Source of the DNA: Lasiodiplodia sp. COLG20
Lineage: Eukaryota; Ascomycota; Dothideomycetes; Botryosphaeriales; Botryosphaeriaceae
Direction of reading: 5' to 3'
Assembly: GCA_009801085.1 (NCBI GenBank)
Contig: VNWV01000002.1
Span: 4,030,001-4,094,000, forward strand
DNA length: 64,000 nucleotides
Each line of letters begins with the position of its first letter. Positions within the stretch are counted from its first letter, which is position 1. Below the pieces are notes generated by a model, which was not told where the DNA came from, did not search any database, and saw only the letters and a list, made by a program, of their open reading frames with translations. A program made the translations under genes and the position numbers. This document shows positions 45,929-55,463 of this stretch, piece after piece.

Positions 45929-46745
45929 ACTGTTGCTTGGGGGGTTTTTTTTTTCCGGTTGAAAGGGGAAGGATGGTCGTGTGGGGGATGGGAGGTAGTC
46001 GTGGCTGTGGGGAAAGATAGGTGCTGAGGATGCGGAGTAGCGATTGGCTAGTTTATTGCTTTTGAGAGAGATGGTTTGAGAGAGAGCGAGACGTTTGTTA
46101 TTCACAGTTGTGGTAGAGATAGTGGTTGGAAAATCGAATTGGTAGGTTGTTTGTTTTACTTTTGTTGCGAAAGGCGGCGTTGTGAGAGCGGGGAGTCACC
46201 GATAGTCGCGGAGAAGATGGACATTGGGGAATGCGAATTGGCGAGCTGTTTCGGCGTGTCTTTCCTCACATCTCTCTTTCTACTTCCGTTGCATATGGTT
46301 TCGAAAATGGTAATTTTAAGCGAAGAAATGGAGACGTGCAGATCGGAAAAGGAAGGTCAATGTGGGGAAAGAGACGATCATTTCCGCTACACGTCCAACT
46401 TCGAACGTCGCAAATTCGGTATCTGTTTACATACCAGAAAATTCACGACTTGCAGGGATAGGCGTGAGATATCCGCGTCTTCTCCGAGCATGCTCCGGTG
46501 GTGTTGAGATGAACTTGGTGCAAGTCTGCTCGTTTCAGATGAGTTATGACCGCTATTTGAAAAAAGCTGCTCGCGTAGGCATTGGTATTTGTTATCTCGC
46601 AGTATCAATGAATATTCCGACATCTCTTTGAACGCTCCCACTCCCACTGACTTAGTATTGACATGAATAGCCAAATCTCTAATAAAAACGGCAAATGTGC
46701 GTGTGTCAAACTAAATAAATTAAAGATCAAAGATTCCCTCAGGTA

Positions 46746-46764
46746 TTTTTTTTTTTTTTTTTTT
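46746..46764. repeat. Poly-T run
   Basis: Nineteen consecutive T bases flanked by AT-rich sequence. It could be a simple homopolymer or the reverse-complemented poly-A tail of an old retrotransposed copy; no element body or target-site duplication was recognised next to it. Confidence 0.7.
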
Positions 46765-47164
46765 GAAATAGTAATGAGTTTCACGAACTAACCGTTGATG
46801 GACAGTTCTTTTACCATTCCTGTAAAACCGGCGGGGACCCGCGTGGTTGTGTCATGCTTGGTACGAATGCGCGACTAATGCATTCCTTTGGTGGTTGCTC
46901 CGCACCAGAGAACAAGCGGATTCGAGAACAAAAACTGCATCATCTGTGTATACTCGGGAGTAGAATGATTATTTAGCTGTGATGAATAACGATCTGTGAA
47001 TTGATAATGCGTAACTCAACTTGGGTGTGTGTGCGGACCGTCTGGATCAACAGCGAGCTGAGTGGAGGCAGACACTTGACGGAAACAACCGTGAGGATGC
47101 CAAGGTCAAGCTAACAGTAGCTTCTCCAGATTATCTGTTCCGTCTTGTGCGGGGTATCGAGACA

Positions 47165-47176
47165 GGCATATAAGGC
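47165..47176 (+). promoter_or_regulatory. TATA-like box of the four-exon orphan gene
   Basis: GGCATATAAGG lies about 60 bp before the start codon at 47232, a sensible core promoter distance. It is a motif match only. Confidence 0.45.
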
Positions 47177-47231
47177 CAGCTGAAAAGTTTATCATCGCAT
47201 AGTGCCCCCAATATCAAAAGCAGTGGTGACC

Positions 47232-47973
47232 ATGGACAATCCTCTCGATCAAATGACCCATCTGGATGCGGAGAGCCTTGGCTCTCTGCCCCCTCAAACT
47301 CCTCGAGTCTCTGCCGGCCAATATGCAGTCAGAGCTGACATTTGGTTTCAAACGGAGGTGATGATCTCTCTGTTCCAACCGTGTATTCAATCCGATGCAT
47401 GCTAATACGGGTGCAACATAGCCTCTCAAGAGAGAGACTATCCAGCGGATTCGTGGGCTCAAAATCTTTGCCGAGACCCACGATCAAGGCTCCTGTGACG
47501 ATCCCGCCAAAGAAAATTGGACGTGGGTCGAGCTGGCAATTCTCGAGAACGCATCGGCCCAGTCTCCCAAGAAGGTTGAAGACATCGAGTTCGTTTGGCA
47601 CGATCATTCCATCAGGCATGACGAAGAGTCCGAGACAGAGGCTAAAAATTGGAAGTGGCGGCATGGCAACACTTTTCACAAGAAACACAAGCTCCTGCGT
47701 TTGTTGGGGGTACGCCGCTACTCTACATGTGATGAAGTGTTGCTGACATTTGGTATAGGATGGAAACTGTATTGCAGTTCGTCTCTGCGCTCGCCCCCTA
47801 AAATGGATAATGTACGGTAAGAGTGGATATCTTGTCATTGACATTGACAATGACCCCAGTAAGTCGAGTATCAATTTTCTCAATTCGAGGTAATCCTAAC
47901 AGTCACCTGCGCAGCGAATGGAGAAGGGATACGGCTCCGTAGCCGTTTAGATAATATTAGCGTCCGCGACTAA
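47232..47973 (+). CDS. Small four-exon fungal orphan protein
   Basis: Exons 47232-47357, 47422-47709, 47759-47858 and 47915-47973 give 190 aa; phases are consistent and every intron starts GT and ends AG. Exons 2-4 lack their own Met, so the gene is easy to miss. The protein begins MDNPLDQMTHLDAESLG. The central part is Trp-rich (ENWTWVELAILENAS, DIEFVWHDHS, NWKWRHGNTFHKKHK). It then reads LLGDGNCIAVRLCARPLKWIMYGKSGYLVIDID, resembling the D-x-I-x-V-R-x-C-A-R-F-P-G-W...Y..G.L pattern that recurs in uncharacterised fungal proteins. No signal peptide is evident. The last exon lies at the edge of a sequence almost free of CpA/TpG, so the true C-terminus may have been lost to a RIP-mutated insertion. 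Function unknown. Confidence 0.6.
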
Positions 47974-48065
47974 GCTTATAGATCGAAAGAACGGCTCGGT
48001 TAAGAATATTAATGGCTCGAATAGACTAAAGAGCTCTACGGCGAAGGCTGCCTTAGTGGGATCAG
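47935..48065. repeat. Possible short RIP-like tract
   Basis: Sequence after the orphan gene's final exon is rich in TA and CG dinucleotides and nearly lacks CpA and TpG (I count only a couple of TpG near 48014 and 48048). The 15-mer TCTACGGCGAAGGCT at about 48037 recurs near 54799, close to the clear AT-rich tract. This suggests a degraded repeat, but the stretch is short. Confidence 0.35.
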
Positions 48066-48249
48066 TTCTGCGGATCTTTGCTGATGCGATGAACTTCTAG
48101 AATATTATAAAGGAAGTGGCGTACAGCGTCTACTGGCTGTTTGTGGAGAAGAAACACCTTTGATCGGTTTGGTCGTCACCTCGAAGAAATTGTTCGCGAG
48201 CAAGCAGTTATATAGAGAGAAAGAAATCAAGAATTTGTAAGCCATCCTA

Positions 48250-51200
48250 CTACACGATCCCATAATCACACACCAGCTTCTCTCGATAATTCTCCGGCGT
48301 GTTACACTCGGTAACATTATCGAACCTGGTAGACGTGTAGCATTCCGCATTCCCCGCATCCAGCCCCGTGCACCGCAGCGTCGATTCCAACGCATTCGAC
48401 GTGATAGAGCAGCCGCTATACGCATCGAGGTTGAACTCGCCCAAGTCGGTCGGAAAGTCCCCCTTGCCCGTATTGTCGTCGCGCGCCGCCTGCAACGCCA
48501 GCTTGTACCGCGGGCTCTCGCTCTCGTCGTAGTCGCACCACGGGTACTCCCGCGCAACCATCTGCTCGTAGCCGTCCGCGTCGGTCCCGATGACCAGCCA
48601 GTCGTTCGCCGCCACCGCCTCCTCGGACACGCGCACCAGCACCACCACGCGGCCCGACGCTGTCGGCGCAGCACCCGACCCCCCCGTCGTCGTCGCCGAA
48701 GGCCGGGCAGTCGCCCAGTACGCGCTGAGCTCGCTGCGGTACGACGACCCCGCCGCGCTGTAGTCTGGCGTCGCCGGGTACAGGTCCGCGGGCCAGAGCT
48801 CGGTGTGGAGCGTGGCAGCGGGGGCGGGGGTGCCGGGGCCGTAGCTAGTAGTCGTAGTGGCTGAGGCGGTGGCCTCGCAGGCGGTGATGGTGGAGCAGAC
48901 GGAGCTGCAGGCCGTGGTCGAGGCCGACACGGTGCAGGCGCGGCTGCAGGCGCTGGCCGTCTGCGTCGTGCATGAACGCGTGCTCGACGCCGACCCTGAC
49001 GTCGTAGCGTCGTCGTCGCCGGGCGTCGCGCCTTCGCCGCCGCCTGTCCCGCAGGTGCCGCTGGTGCAGCCCGCGCCGCCGCAGTCGATGATGGAGCAGA
49101 GGAAGGTGCAGCTGAAGATGCCGCAGCGCGGGCCGCAGCCGTCTTTGTTGCAGCCGCCGTCGCAGCCGAAACGGCCGCAGTCCTTGTTGTTATTGTTGTC
49201 GTTGTCGTTGTCGTTGTCGTCGTCGTCATCGTCGTTGTTGTCGTCGTCGTCGTTCCCGCCGGTGTCGTCGTCGTCATTGCCGCCATTGTCGTCATCCTCG
49301 TCCTCATTGCTGTTTGTATCGTCATCTTCGGAGGTACCTTTTGGACAGCCGAAAAGCGAGCAGTCGTAGCCACCGCAGCCCTGAGTGCATGTAACCGTGG
49401 GCGCGGCGCTCATGAAAGTGATACTGGGGAAGACCGGGAGCGAAGTGATGGTGACGGTGGGCTGGGGCTGGATGGTCACGACGTGGGGTTCCTGGAAGAA
49501 GGTCGCCTTCGGGGCGGAGCCGGTATATCCGATGGGCGTTGGCGAGATGGTGGCGATGGTGGATGGGAACGTCACCGAGAACCAGGGGGGCATGATGTTC
49601 GGCACAGGCGTCAGTGTCCCCTTGGCCGTGTCGGTGGTGCCGGCGATGACTGGTGCGAATTGTATCTCGGTCGTCGTGAAGGCAGGCACTGAGATGATTG
49701 TTGTCTTCGTGACGGTGACGCTTCCAGATAGCTCCCAGACGGTCGTTGTGAGCGCTGGCCAGTAAATGGTCGTCGGGCTCGGTAGCTGGTAGGGCGGCAA
49801 GATGAAGGCGCAGGGGGGAACGCATTGCATGGTGGGATTGTCATCCGTCCAGCTGGATTGTGTTAGCATTCGAGCTTGCTACAGAGGAAGAGGACGACTC
49901 ACATGGCTGGGGGCACGTAGACATCGACAGCTCCGCAATTCTGCTTGGGACAGCGTCCATTATCTTCTGTGTTGTCAGAGAGCGGCACCACCTGCGGATT
50001 CATGTTATAGACGCAGTCTGGACAGCCATCAGAGACGCATTGTCCACCAGCTGCAACGCGCTGGATGTTGCCAGCCGAGTCGACGATGTGCAGGCGCTGC
50101 CAGCCAGCCTGCTTTCCCGGGACAGTGCCGTAGTTGAGGCCAACGTGGAGATCCGCACGGAGAATCTGGTTGCCGCCGCTGTATAACTCAACAAAGTAGC
50201 CCGCAGTAGGCATGACGACAGCAAAGTTCAGCGTATCTGTCGCATTTGTGAAGCCATCTTTGGCCCTGTTAGCCGAGAGTCACTGAGATGTGGAGGAATA
50301 GCATCATACCTGGCTTCACAAACATCGGGCTCGCTCCATCCCAGGGGCAGACGGCGTCCTTGAGGATGGTTGTGTACCACAACGCCCCTGTCATTTGTTC
50401 AGTTCCAAACGGCCTCATCTCCGAAGCCGTTTCCTTGGCCTTGAATGCCTTGATGAAAGACCCAATCAAGGGTTGCCATCCGTCGTGTGGCGTGTACTTC
50501 TGCATAGCGTACCGACTTGGTTCTGTGTCGTTGTTCTGCTCCCTCCAAAGGTTACCTATATAATGACTTTCGGGGCCATCATTCTGTCCCACAATCGTCA
50601 GCAGAAACACGAATCAGTAGGCTTGCGGCATACCCAAGTAATAATCTGCACAAATTCCGGGCCCGGATCCATCTTGAGCAGATTGGTCATCCGAAGTGGC
50701 ATATTGACATCTCCAGGACGGTAGACGTTGGTGTCATACTTTATTGCGGTATTATTAGCGAAAAGGGGAGTCTTGGAATCTGGTTGTCTGTCTTACAGCA
50801 TCCTTGTATTGCAATGGACTAAGGGCTGTTTGAGTGTCAGCAGTCACTTCGAAGCTCGAAGATAAACGGGGCTACAAACGCATCATGTATGGCATCGAAT
50901 GGTTTGCAGCGCCTGTGCAGACGACTTGGTCAATCCCGACGTCGCCAGGGTAGGCGCCGCCGTAGCCAGCGCGGAAAGGCCAAGCATTCTCCCAGGCGGC
51001 AAGGCCGTCGACCACGTCTCCCCAGTACCTGCTTCAGTCAGCTTCCGCGCTGGACTGCTTGGAGAGGGGAAATGACTTACGCCCACCAGCCTGGATCAGA
51101 GGTGTTAAATCCGTCCGTGTGGTCGAAGTCGGGGATGAAGAAGACGTCGGCTCCCAGCTTCTCGCGCCACTCAACCCACGTAGTGTTGTGAGAGGCGCCA

Positions 51201-51651
51201 TCAGCAAAGGTGGTTACCATAGGGAAGTGATCGTCATAGTCATACGTCATGTACGCAGGCTTGTCCATGTAGTCGCGGACCAGCGAGACAAAATCTATCG
51301 GGTATTGCTTTGGATCTGTGCTGCCGGCCGCCCAGAGGTCCATGCTGATCCAGAGCTTGAAGCCAACATTGACCGCATGCGCGAACATGACGTCGAAACT
51401 GTCGCGTACGAAGCTTTGGCGCGGATCGCCGACGTTGAGGATGAAGCCATCAATACCGATGGCAAGAGCGTCGTTGATGTCTTCGACGAGATGGGCTGGC
51501 TGGGCGTTTCCGACCTTGTCCATGTCAGTGAAGTAATTGCGAAGAACACAAGCAGCCATACCATGTAATGGGCAAAAACTCGTCTGGCAGCAGCATTGCT
51601 GGAGAAGCTCAAGACCGCCGTGAGGACGGAGAAGATCGGAAGGGAATGCAT
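48250..51651 (-). CDS. Secreted GH71 alpha-1,3-glucanase (mutanase) with a long C-terminal extension
   Basis: Eight exons: 51651-51562, 51514-51081, 51028-50880, 50825-50797, 50738-50634, 50583-50310, 50257-49903 and 49852-48250, giving 1012 aa with all phases matching. GH71 enzymes hydrolyse alpha-1,3-glucan of fungal cell walls. Residues 1-21 form a signal peptide (ends NAAARRVFAHYM). The GH71 domain (about 22-430) contains FAHYMVGN, DGFILNVGD, LWISMDLWA, DPGWWAYWGDVVDGLAAWENAWP, LSPLQYKDA and ITW/NDGPESHYIG, the family's WND..ES motif, split by an intron. A CPDCVYN/CPKQNCG Cys-rich segment follows, then a Thr/Pro-rich linker. A striking Asp/Asn run and a Cys-rich block (CGRFGCDGGCNKDGCGPRC...) come next. 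The final ~200 residues read as an extracellular domain of unknown type, with paired Cys. The extension doubles the catalytic domain. Confidence 0.88.
49190..49330 (-). repeat. GTC/GTT microsatellite-like stretch coding an Asp/Asn run in the mutanase
   Basis: Dense trinucleotide repetition of TTG/TCG/GTC type on the plus strand. On the minus strand it encodes an Asp/Asn/Gly-rich low-complexity run of about 45 residues. Length variation between strains is likely by replication slippage. Confidence 0.75.
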
Positions 51652-51695
51652 CGTGGAAGATGCTGCTGATGATTCCTGCCAGCAGCTCGGAGGGT

Positions 51696-51710
51696 CTCAT
51701 TATATACACT
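51696..51710 (-). promoter_or_regulatory. TATA box of the mutanase gene
   Basis: On the minus strand GTGTATATAATGAG lies about 50 bp upstream of the start codon at 51651, a clear TATA-box match at a normal distance. Confidence 0.55.
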
Positions 51711-52309
51711 CTCTTAAGGTCGCTTCCGAGCATCATCCTTAGCTCCAACCGTTGTGAATTTTTTTCTCGGCTTGCCATCCCCTCTCGCAAGAGTCAGTGT
51801 TGGTAGGCAACAGCGGAAGGATGGTGGCGCATTTCCTCGCCGCATCGCGTAGCGTGAAGAGGTCTTGGTATCGTATCACGCACTTCCGCATTTGGTTACC
51901 ACTGGTGGTTACAGCCTTTAGCGTTGCGGCGCGGAAGAGGTGTGAGTGGAGACGTCATTTCGGGGCCGCCGCAGGCAGTGAGGGGGTTTGTGCTATGCAC
52001 GCCTTTTTTTTTTCCCGGCCAGAAGCAATACCTTCACAGTCAGTACTTTGGTGGTATCTGCGTAGTGTAGAAGATACGCTTTTGCGAGGAAGGAGAGAAA
52101 ATAAGAGTGCTACGAAGGATGCACCCAAAACCGCACGGACCTACGGACCTGCGGAGGTAACTCCTGCACAGTACGCCCGTACCATCCGCGCCGCAGCCAA
52201 GACAACCAACACCGCGTGCCGCAATATCGAGATGACCAATTTGGTGCCTAAGTCGAAAGACAACCTGCCGCCATTGCCGGCGGGAATCCCAACGTCGGGC
52301 TGCAAATCC

Positions 52310-52322
52310 AGCATAAATAGTC
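52310..52322 (+). promoter_or_regulatory. TATA-like box of the metallopeptidase gene
   Basis: AGCATAAATAGTC lies about 65-70 bp before the start codon at 52384. Motif match only. Confidence 0.45.
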
Positions 52323-52383
52323 CAGGCTTGTTGCTCTGCATTGCTACAGCACCTCAAACAACGTGCTCAACACTCATCTAACC

Positions 52384-53715
52384 ATGGCTTTTCCGCTACC
52401 ATCGCTACTTGCACTTTTCTCTCTCCTTCCACTTCTCTTCTTCCCCTTATCGCATGCCATACAGGTCAATGGCGAGGATGAGGACGCCATCCTCAACGGC
52501 CTGAACATCGACAACATCTTTCAGGTAGCTCGAGGAGCAGACACCCGTGCAACATGCGACTCGTGGGACGAACACATCAAGCTTTGGTACAGGGAGTCTT
52601 TGCAACTAGCTAATGCGGCACAAGAGTGCATAGAGGTCGCCATGGGAACTCAAGAAATCGCGAACGACGGCTTCAACATGCGCGAACATGCCCAGGATTT
52701 CGTCAAAGAATGGTTTGATCTGGGCGCTGAAACGCCTGCTGCCGAATGGAACCTCGTTAAAAGTAAGATTTTCCTTGGTTTCAAATATCTCATCAGGAGC
52801 TGACCGTCCAGCTTGGGCTGCCAACGTGCGCACATGGTTCCGAGCAGCGGATGCCGAGAATCACCATCCGGGAGGAGCCAAGCCGGCTCTGGTCTGCGAT
52901 AGCACCTACCTCGAACTCGTCGACACAACGGATCCTGCTTTGGACACCGAAGGCAACCCAATCCCCGATCCTGATGGCACCGACGAGGGCGACATTTTGA
53001 CAGTGGGAAAACAATACGCCAGTTTCCTTTACGAGGACGACGGCGTTACCCGAAACGGCCGCTTTGCCTACTGGAGCAACATTAACAAACACTATTACTT
53101 CGGTAGTGGTCAGGAAGATGATCGGACCTGTGAGGTTGGTGGCATTAAGGGTGGGAGTCAAGTCGAACTACCGGCTCCGTTTCTCATGCAGCTCTGCCCG
53201 GACGAAATCATGAGAGGAATTCCCGGGCCTTATGAGACCACCCACTTGGGAGAAGGAAGAACGCCGTCCGATGGCCAGGACTTTCGCTACCATTTGACCA
53301 AGAGCGGTACAATGTTTCATGAAGCAGTTCATCTGGTTATGTATGACTTGGAAACTCCCGATGTAACCTGTAAGTAACGAACGAGTATTTACCTTCTGAG
53401 AGCCTGCCCTGACGCTTTTTAGATACTCTGCAGTCTTTCTGGAGTGCCATGGGCAAGGATAAGAAGTACACCGTGCCCAAATATATGGATGCCACGTATC
53501 CCGACACAGAATCTGGAGAGCCTCAGACCATCAACACACCTGGCTGGACGTTCGCACAGATGCTTCGGCGTTGCCCGGACACGTACACTTGGTTCGCGAC
53601 AGCTTGGTGGAACTTTGCGAGAAAGACGTATGTTGACGATAAAGGGAAAAGGTGGAAGGCCAAGTTCACTGCTGGTTCGGCAACCATAGTGTATGAGAGT
53701 GATAAATTCGCGTAG
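52384..53715 (+). CDS. Secreted HExxH zinc metallopeptidase candidate
   Basis: Exons 52384-52762, 52812-53369 and 53423-53715 give 409 aa. Residues 1-25 are a strong signal peptide (LLALFSLLPLLFFPLSHA). The mature part shows MFHEAVHLVMYD, an HEAVH zinc-binding motif near residues 296-300, the hallmark of zincin peptidases: two His ligands plus the catalytic Glu. A third ligand is not obvious. After the motif the protein has SFWSAMGKDKKY, then WTFAQMLRRCPDTYTWFATAWW, in the place where fungal M35-like or lysine-specific endopeptidases carry helices; this resemblance is weak. Conserved-looking Cys pairs fit an extracellular protein. Intron 1 could use a nearer acceptor, but that would make it only 34 nt, so the acceptor ending at 52811 is preferred. 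It converges with the ABM-like gene, with 43 bp between the stops. Confidence 0.72.
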
Positions 53716-53758
53716 ATTGGAGTCTTATGTAAATCTCCATGACCTCGTTCGTAGCAGT

Positions 53759-54656
53759 CTAACCTGGGCATATCTCTCTCCCGTTGCGTAAAAATCGGCC
53801 GCAGGTCGGCTCACCATTGAAACGTCTGGGAACCATATTGATCGGATGAAGGTGATGTTCCGTCCACTCCAGCGCCCCGAGTTCCCTTATCTTCACGTCG
53901 AACCACTCCATCGGCGTAATGGGGCCAGTCCCTTTCAGGGTGTACTGACTCGCTTTCTTCTGCTTGAACTCTTCTGCCTTCTCAAGGCTAGCCCAGGAGT
54001 GGAACCAGAGCATCATCTCAACGGGCACGCCTTCTCGATTCAGTTGTGGACGCAGCGCCCAGACGGGTGCATCAACATGCTTGAGCGCGGGCTCCCATCC
54101 TGCCCTCTGCCATGCCAATGGCCCCATGGTCGAGGGCGACTGGAGGCCGTTCAACTTCCAGACCTTCTCGCGTCGGGCATCGTCAGTGGGGTGTGCGAAC
54201 AACACGCGCAAGACCGATACGCACGACCGCCAGGGCAGCGACTGCGTCAGGTCGGTCCCGACGCTCTTCTGCTTCATGACCATTTCCTCGGGCTCTGAGA
54301 AAGCCGAGATGCCGGCCCAGTACGTAGCGTGTTCCGGGGAATCTTTGAAAGCTTGGAGTGCCTGTCGCGACGGCCATCCTGCTGGCATGTGAATTTCCGT
54401 TGCTCCGGTTATGCGTGTCTGACTTACTGGCGCACAGTGCCACTTTCTCGGGGTCGTCTTTGTAGCGCATCCAGCAAGCTCCCTGGAAGTCTGCAGCCTC
54501 GGTCAATGGCGTGATGATATCCACCCATTTCTGGCGCGCGTCGCTGCGAGGATAATCGTTGCTGATCTCGAAAATTGGCTCCGACTCGGGCACACGGAAC
54601 TCCGTCCATGAAAAAACGGGCCCGGTGACTTCTCTCTCCTGGTCGACAATGCTCAT
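53759..54656 (-). CDS. ABM-like (dimeric alpha/beta barrel) protein
   Basis: Exons 54656-54428 and 54378-53759 give 282 aa. The N-terminal half resembles the antibiotic biosynthesis monooxygenase fold, a ferredoxin-like dimeric barrel used by small oxygenases and stress proteins. The fit rests on TGPVFSWTEFRV, then a helix KWVDIITPLTEAADFQGACWMRY, DDPEKVALCARWPSRQALQAFKDSPEHATYW: a strand, helix, strand, helix order ending in the usual .aF..S.eH..yw pattern. A second, similar copy may occupy the C-terminal half (SVLRVLFAHP...WALRPQLNREGVPVEMMLWFHSWASLEKAEEFKQKK), suggesting a duplicated fold. There is no signal peptide. Substrate and activity are unknown. The protein ends with FLRNGREICPG. 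Confidence 0.6.
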
Positions 54657-55060
54657 GGTGGCGCGGTATGGCGAAGAGAGGTTGGTTGGCGGGGTTTGTT
54701 GTTGGCGAGTGGGCGGTGCTCTTTAAATATCCTCCCGTGCTGCGCCACGGCGGTTAGCCGAGAACGCCAAACTGTTTTCCCTCCGCTCTCTTTAATTATC
54801 TACGGCGAAGGCTCACCGTGCCGCTAGGCAGCGATGCCTTTTTCTCGTTAAGCGAAGAGCGCATCGTCACGGCACCCCGTCAAAGCGCGCCATGCTACCA
54901 GACTTCTTCCGCCCGAGCCTGCACTGACTAGATCATCTACTTTCGGCAGTTCCACCGTGCACTTCACGGGCCGGCCCGAGTAGAACATCTGACGTCAGGC
55001 CCCATCTGTATGACAAGCGGCTGGTGCGAAAGCTGGGGTACCGGGCGGCGGCTTGTATCA
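54657..55060. other. Spacer with ABM-gene promoter
   Basis: About 400 bp of ordinary composition upstream of the ABM-like gene. On the minus strand GGATATTTAAAGAG (54721-54734) is a TATA-like match about 70 bp before the start. No trace of the missing patatin 5' exons was found here. Confidence 0.45.
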
Positions 55061-55460
55061 CCTCTATTTAATTAAGCGCGATATAAATCTATAGTTATTA
55101 AATTCTTAGCATCGCCGTTTATCGTCTATAGCGATTATTATTAATAAAGTAAAGTCTATCGTAAGCTAAAATAAAAATTTAGCGTAAACTCTTATTACTA
55201 CGAATATAATATAATAATAAACCTCTATCTCTAAAAATTATTATATTATTATACTAGGCGATAAAAAGAGATAGAATTATCTTATACTAAATAAGTAGTA
55301 TAAAAACTAAATAAATACTTAACTAAAATACTAGCTTTATATTTTATTTAAATAACTAAGCTAACTACGAAATTACTATAATATATTATATAATATATCT
55401 TTTTCGTATAACGAAGTAGTCGATATATAATAAATATTTAGCATTAAAGAATAACGTACA
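55061..55460. repeat. AT-rich RIP-mutated tract (degraded repeat)
   Basis: About 390 bp made almost wholly of A and T, with abundant TA dinucleotides. I see only about two CpA and no TpG, while CpG survives (GCG, TCG, ACG appear repeatedly). That pattern is the footprint of repeat-induced point mutation (CpA to TpA on both strands) in Pezizomycotina. The original element is no longer recognisable. The tract has sharp edges: GC-normal sequence ends at about 55060, and intact coding sequence of a patatin gene begins at about 55464. Confidence 0.85.
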
Positions 55461-55463
55461 TGT

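Larger units (their letters stand above)
45929..47231. other. 1.3-kb gene-free region
   Basis: This lies downstream of the DRYxP gene and upstream of the four-exon orphan. It is AT-richer than average and includes a 19-base T run at 46746-46764. A 143-codon frame near 46076-46507 is Cys-rich without motifs and overlaps others, so it is not called. Confidence 0.4.
51652..52383. promoter_or_regulatory. Divergent promoter region between the mutanase and the metallopeptidase genes
   Basis: This 732-bp interval separates two divergent genes for secreted proteins. Each side has a TATA-like motif near its start codon. A T run lies near 52003-52013. Shared regulation is possible, but no specific operator was identified. 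Confidence 0.45.

Noticed and set aside
46076..46507. Cys-containing 143-codon frame that could suggest a small secreted effector
   Set aside because: It lacks a signal peptide, its Cys spacing is irregular, and other frames overlap it; more likely the UTR of the upstream gene.
47232..54656. Secondary-metabolite gene cluster around the ABM-like gene
   Set aside because: No polyketide synthase, NRPS, terpene synthase or cluster regulator is present; ABM-like proteins also occur outside such clusters.
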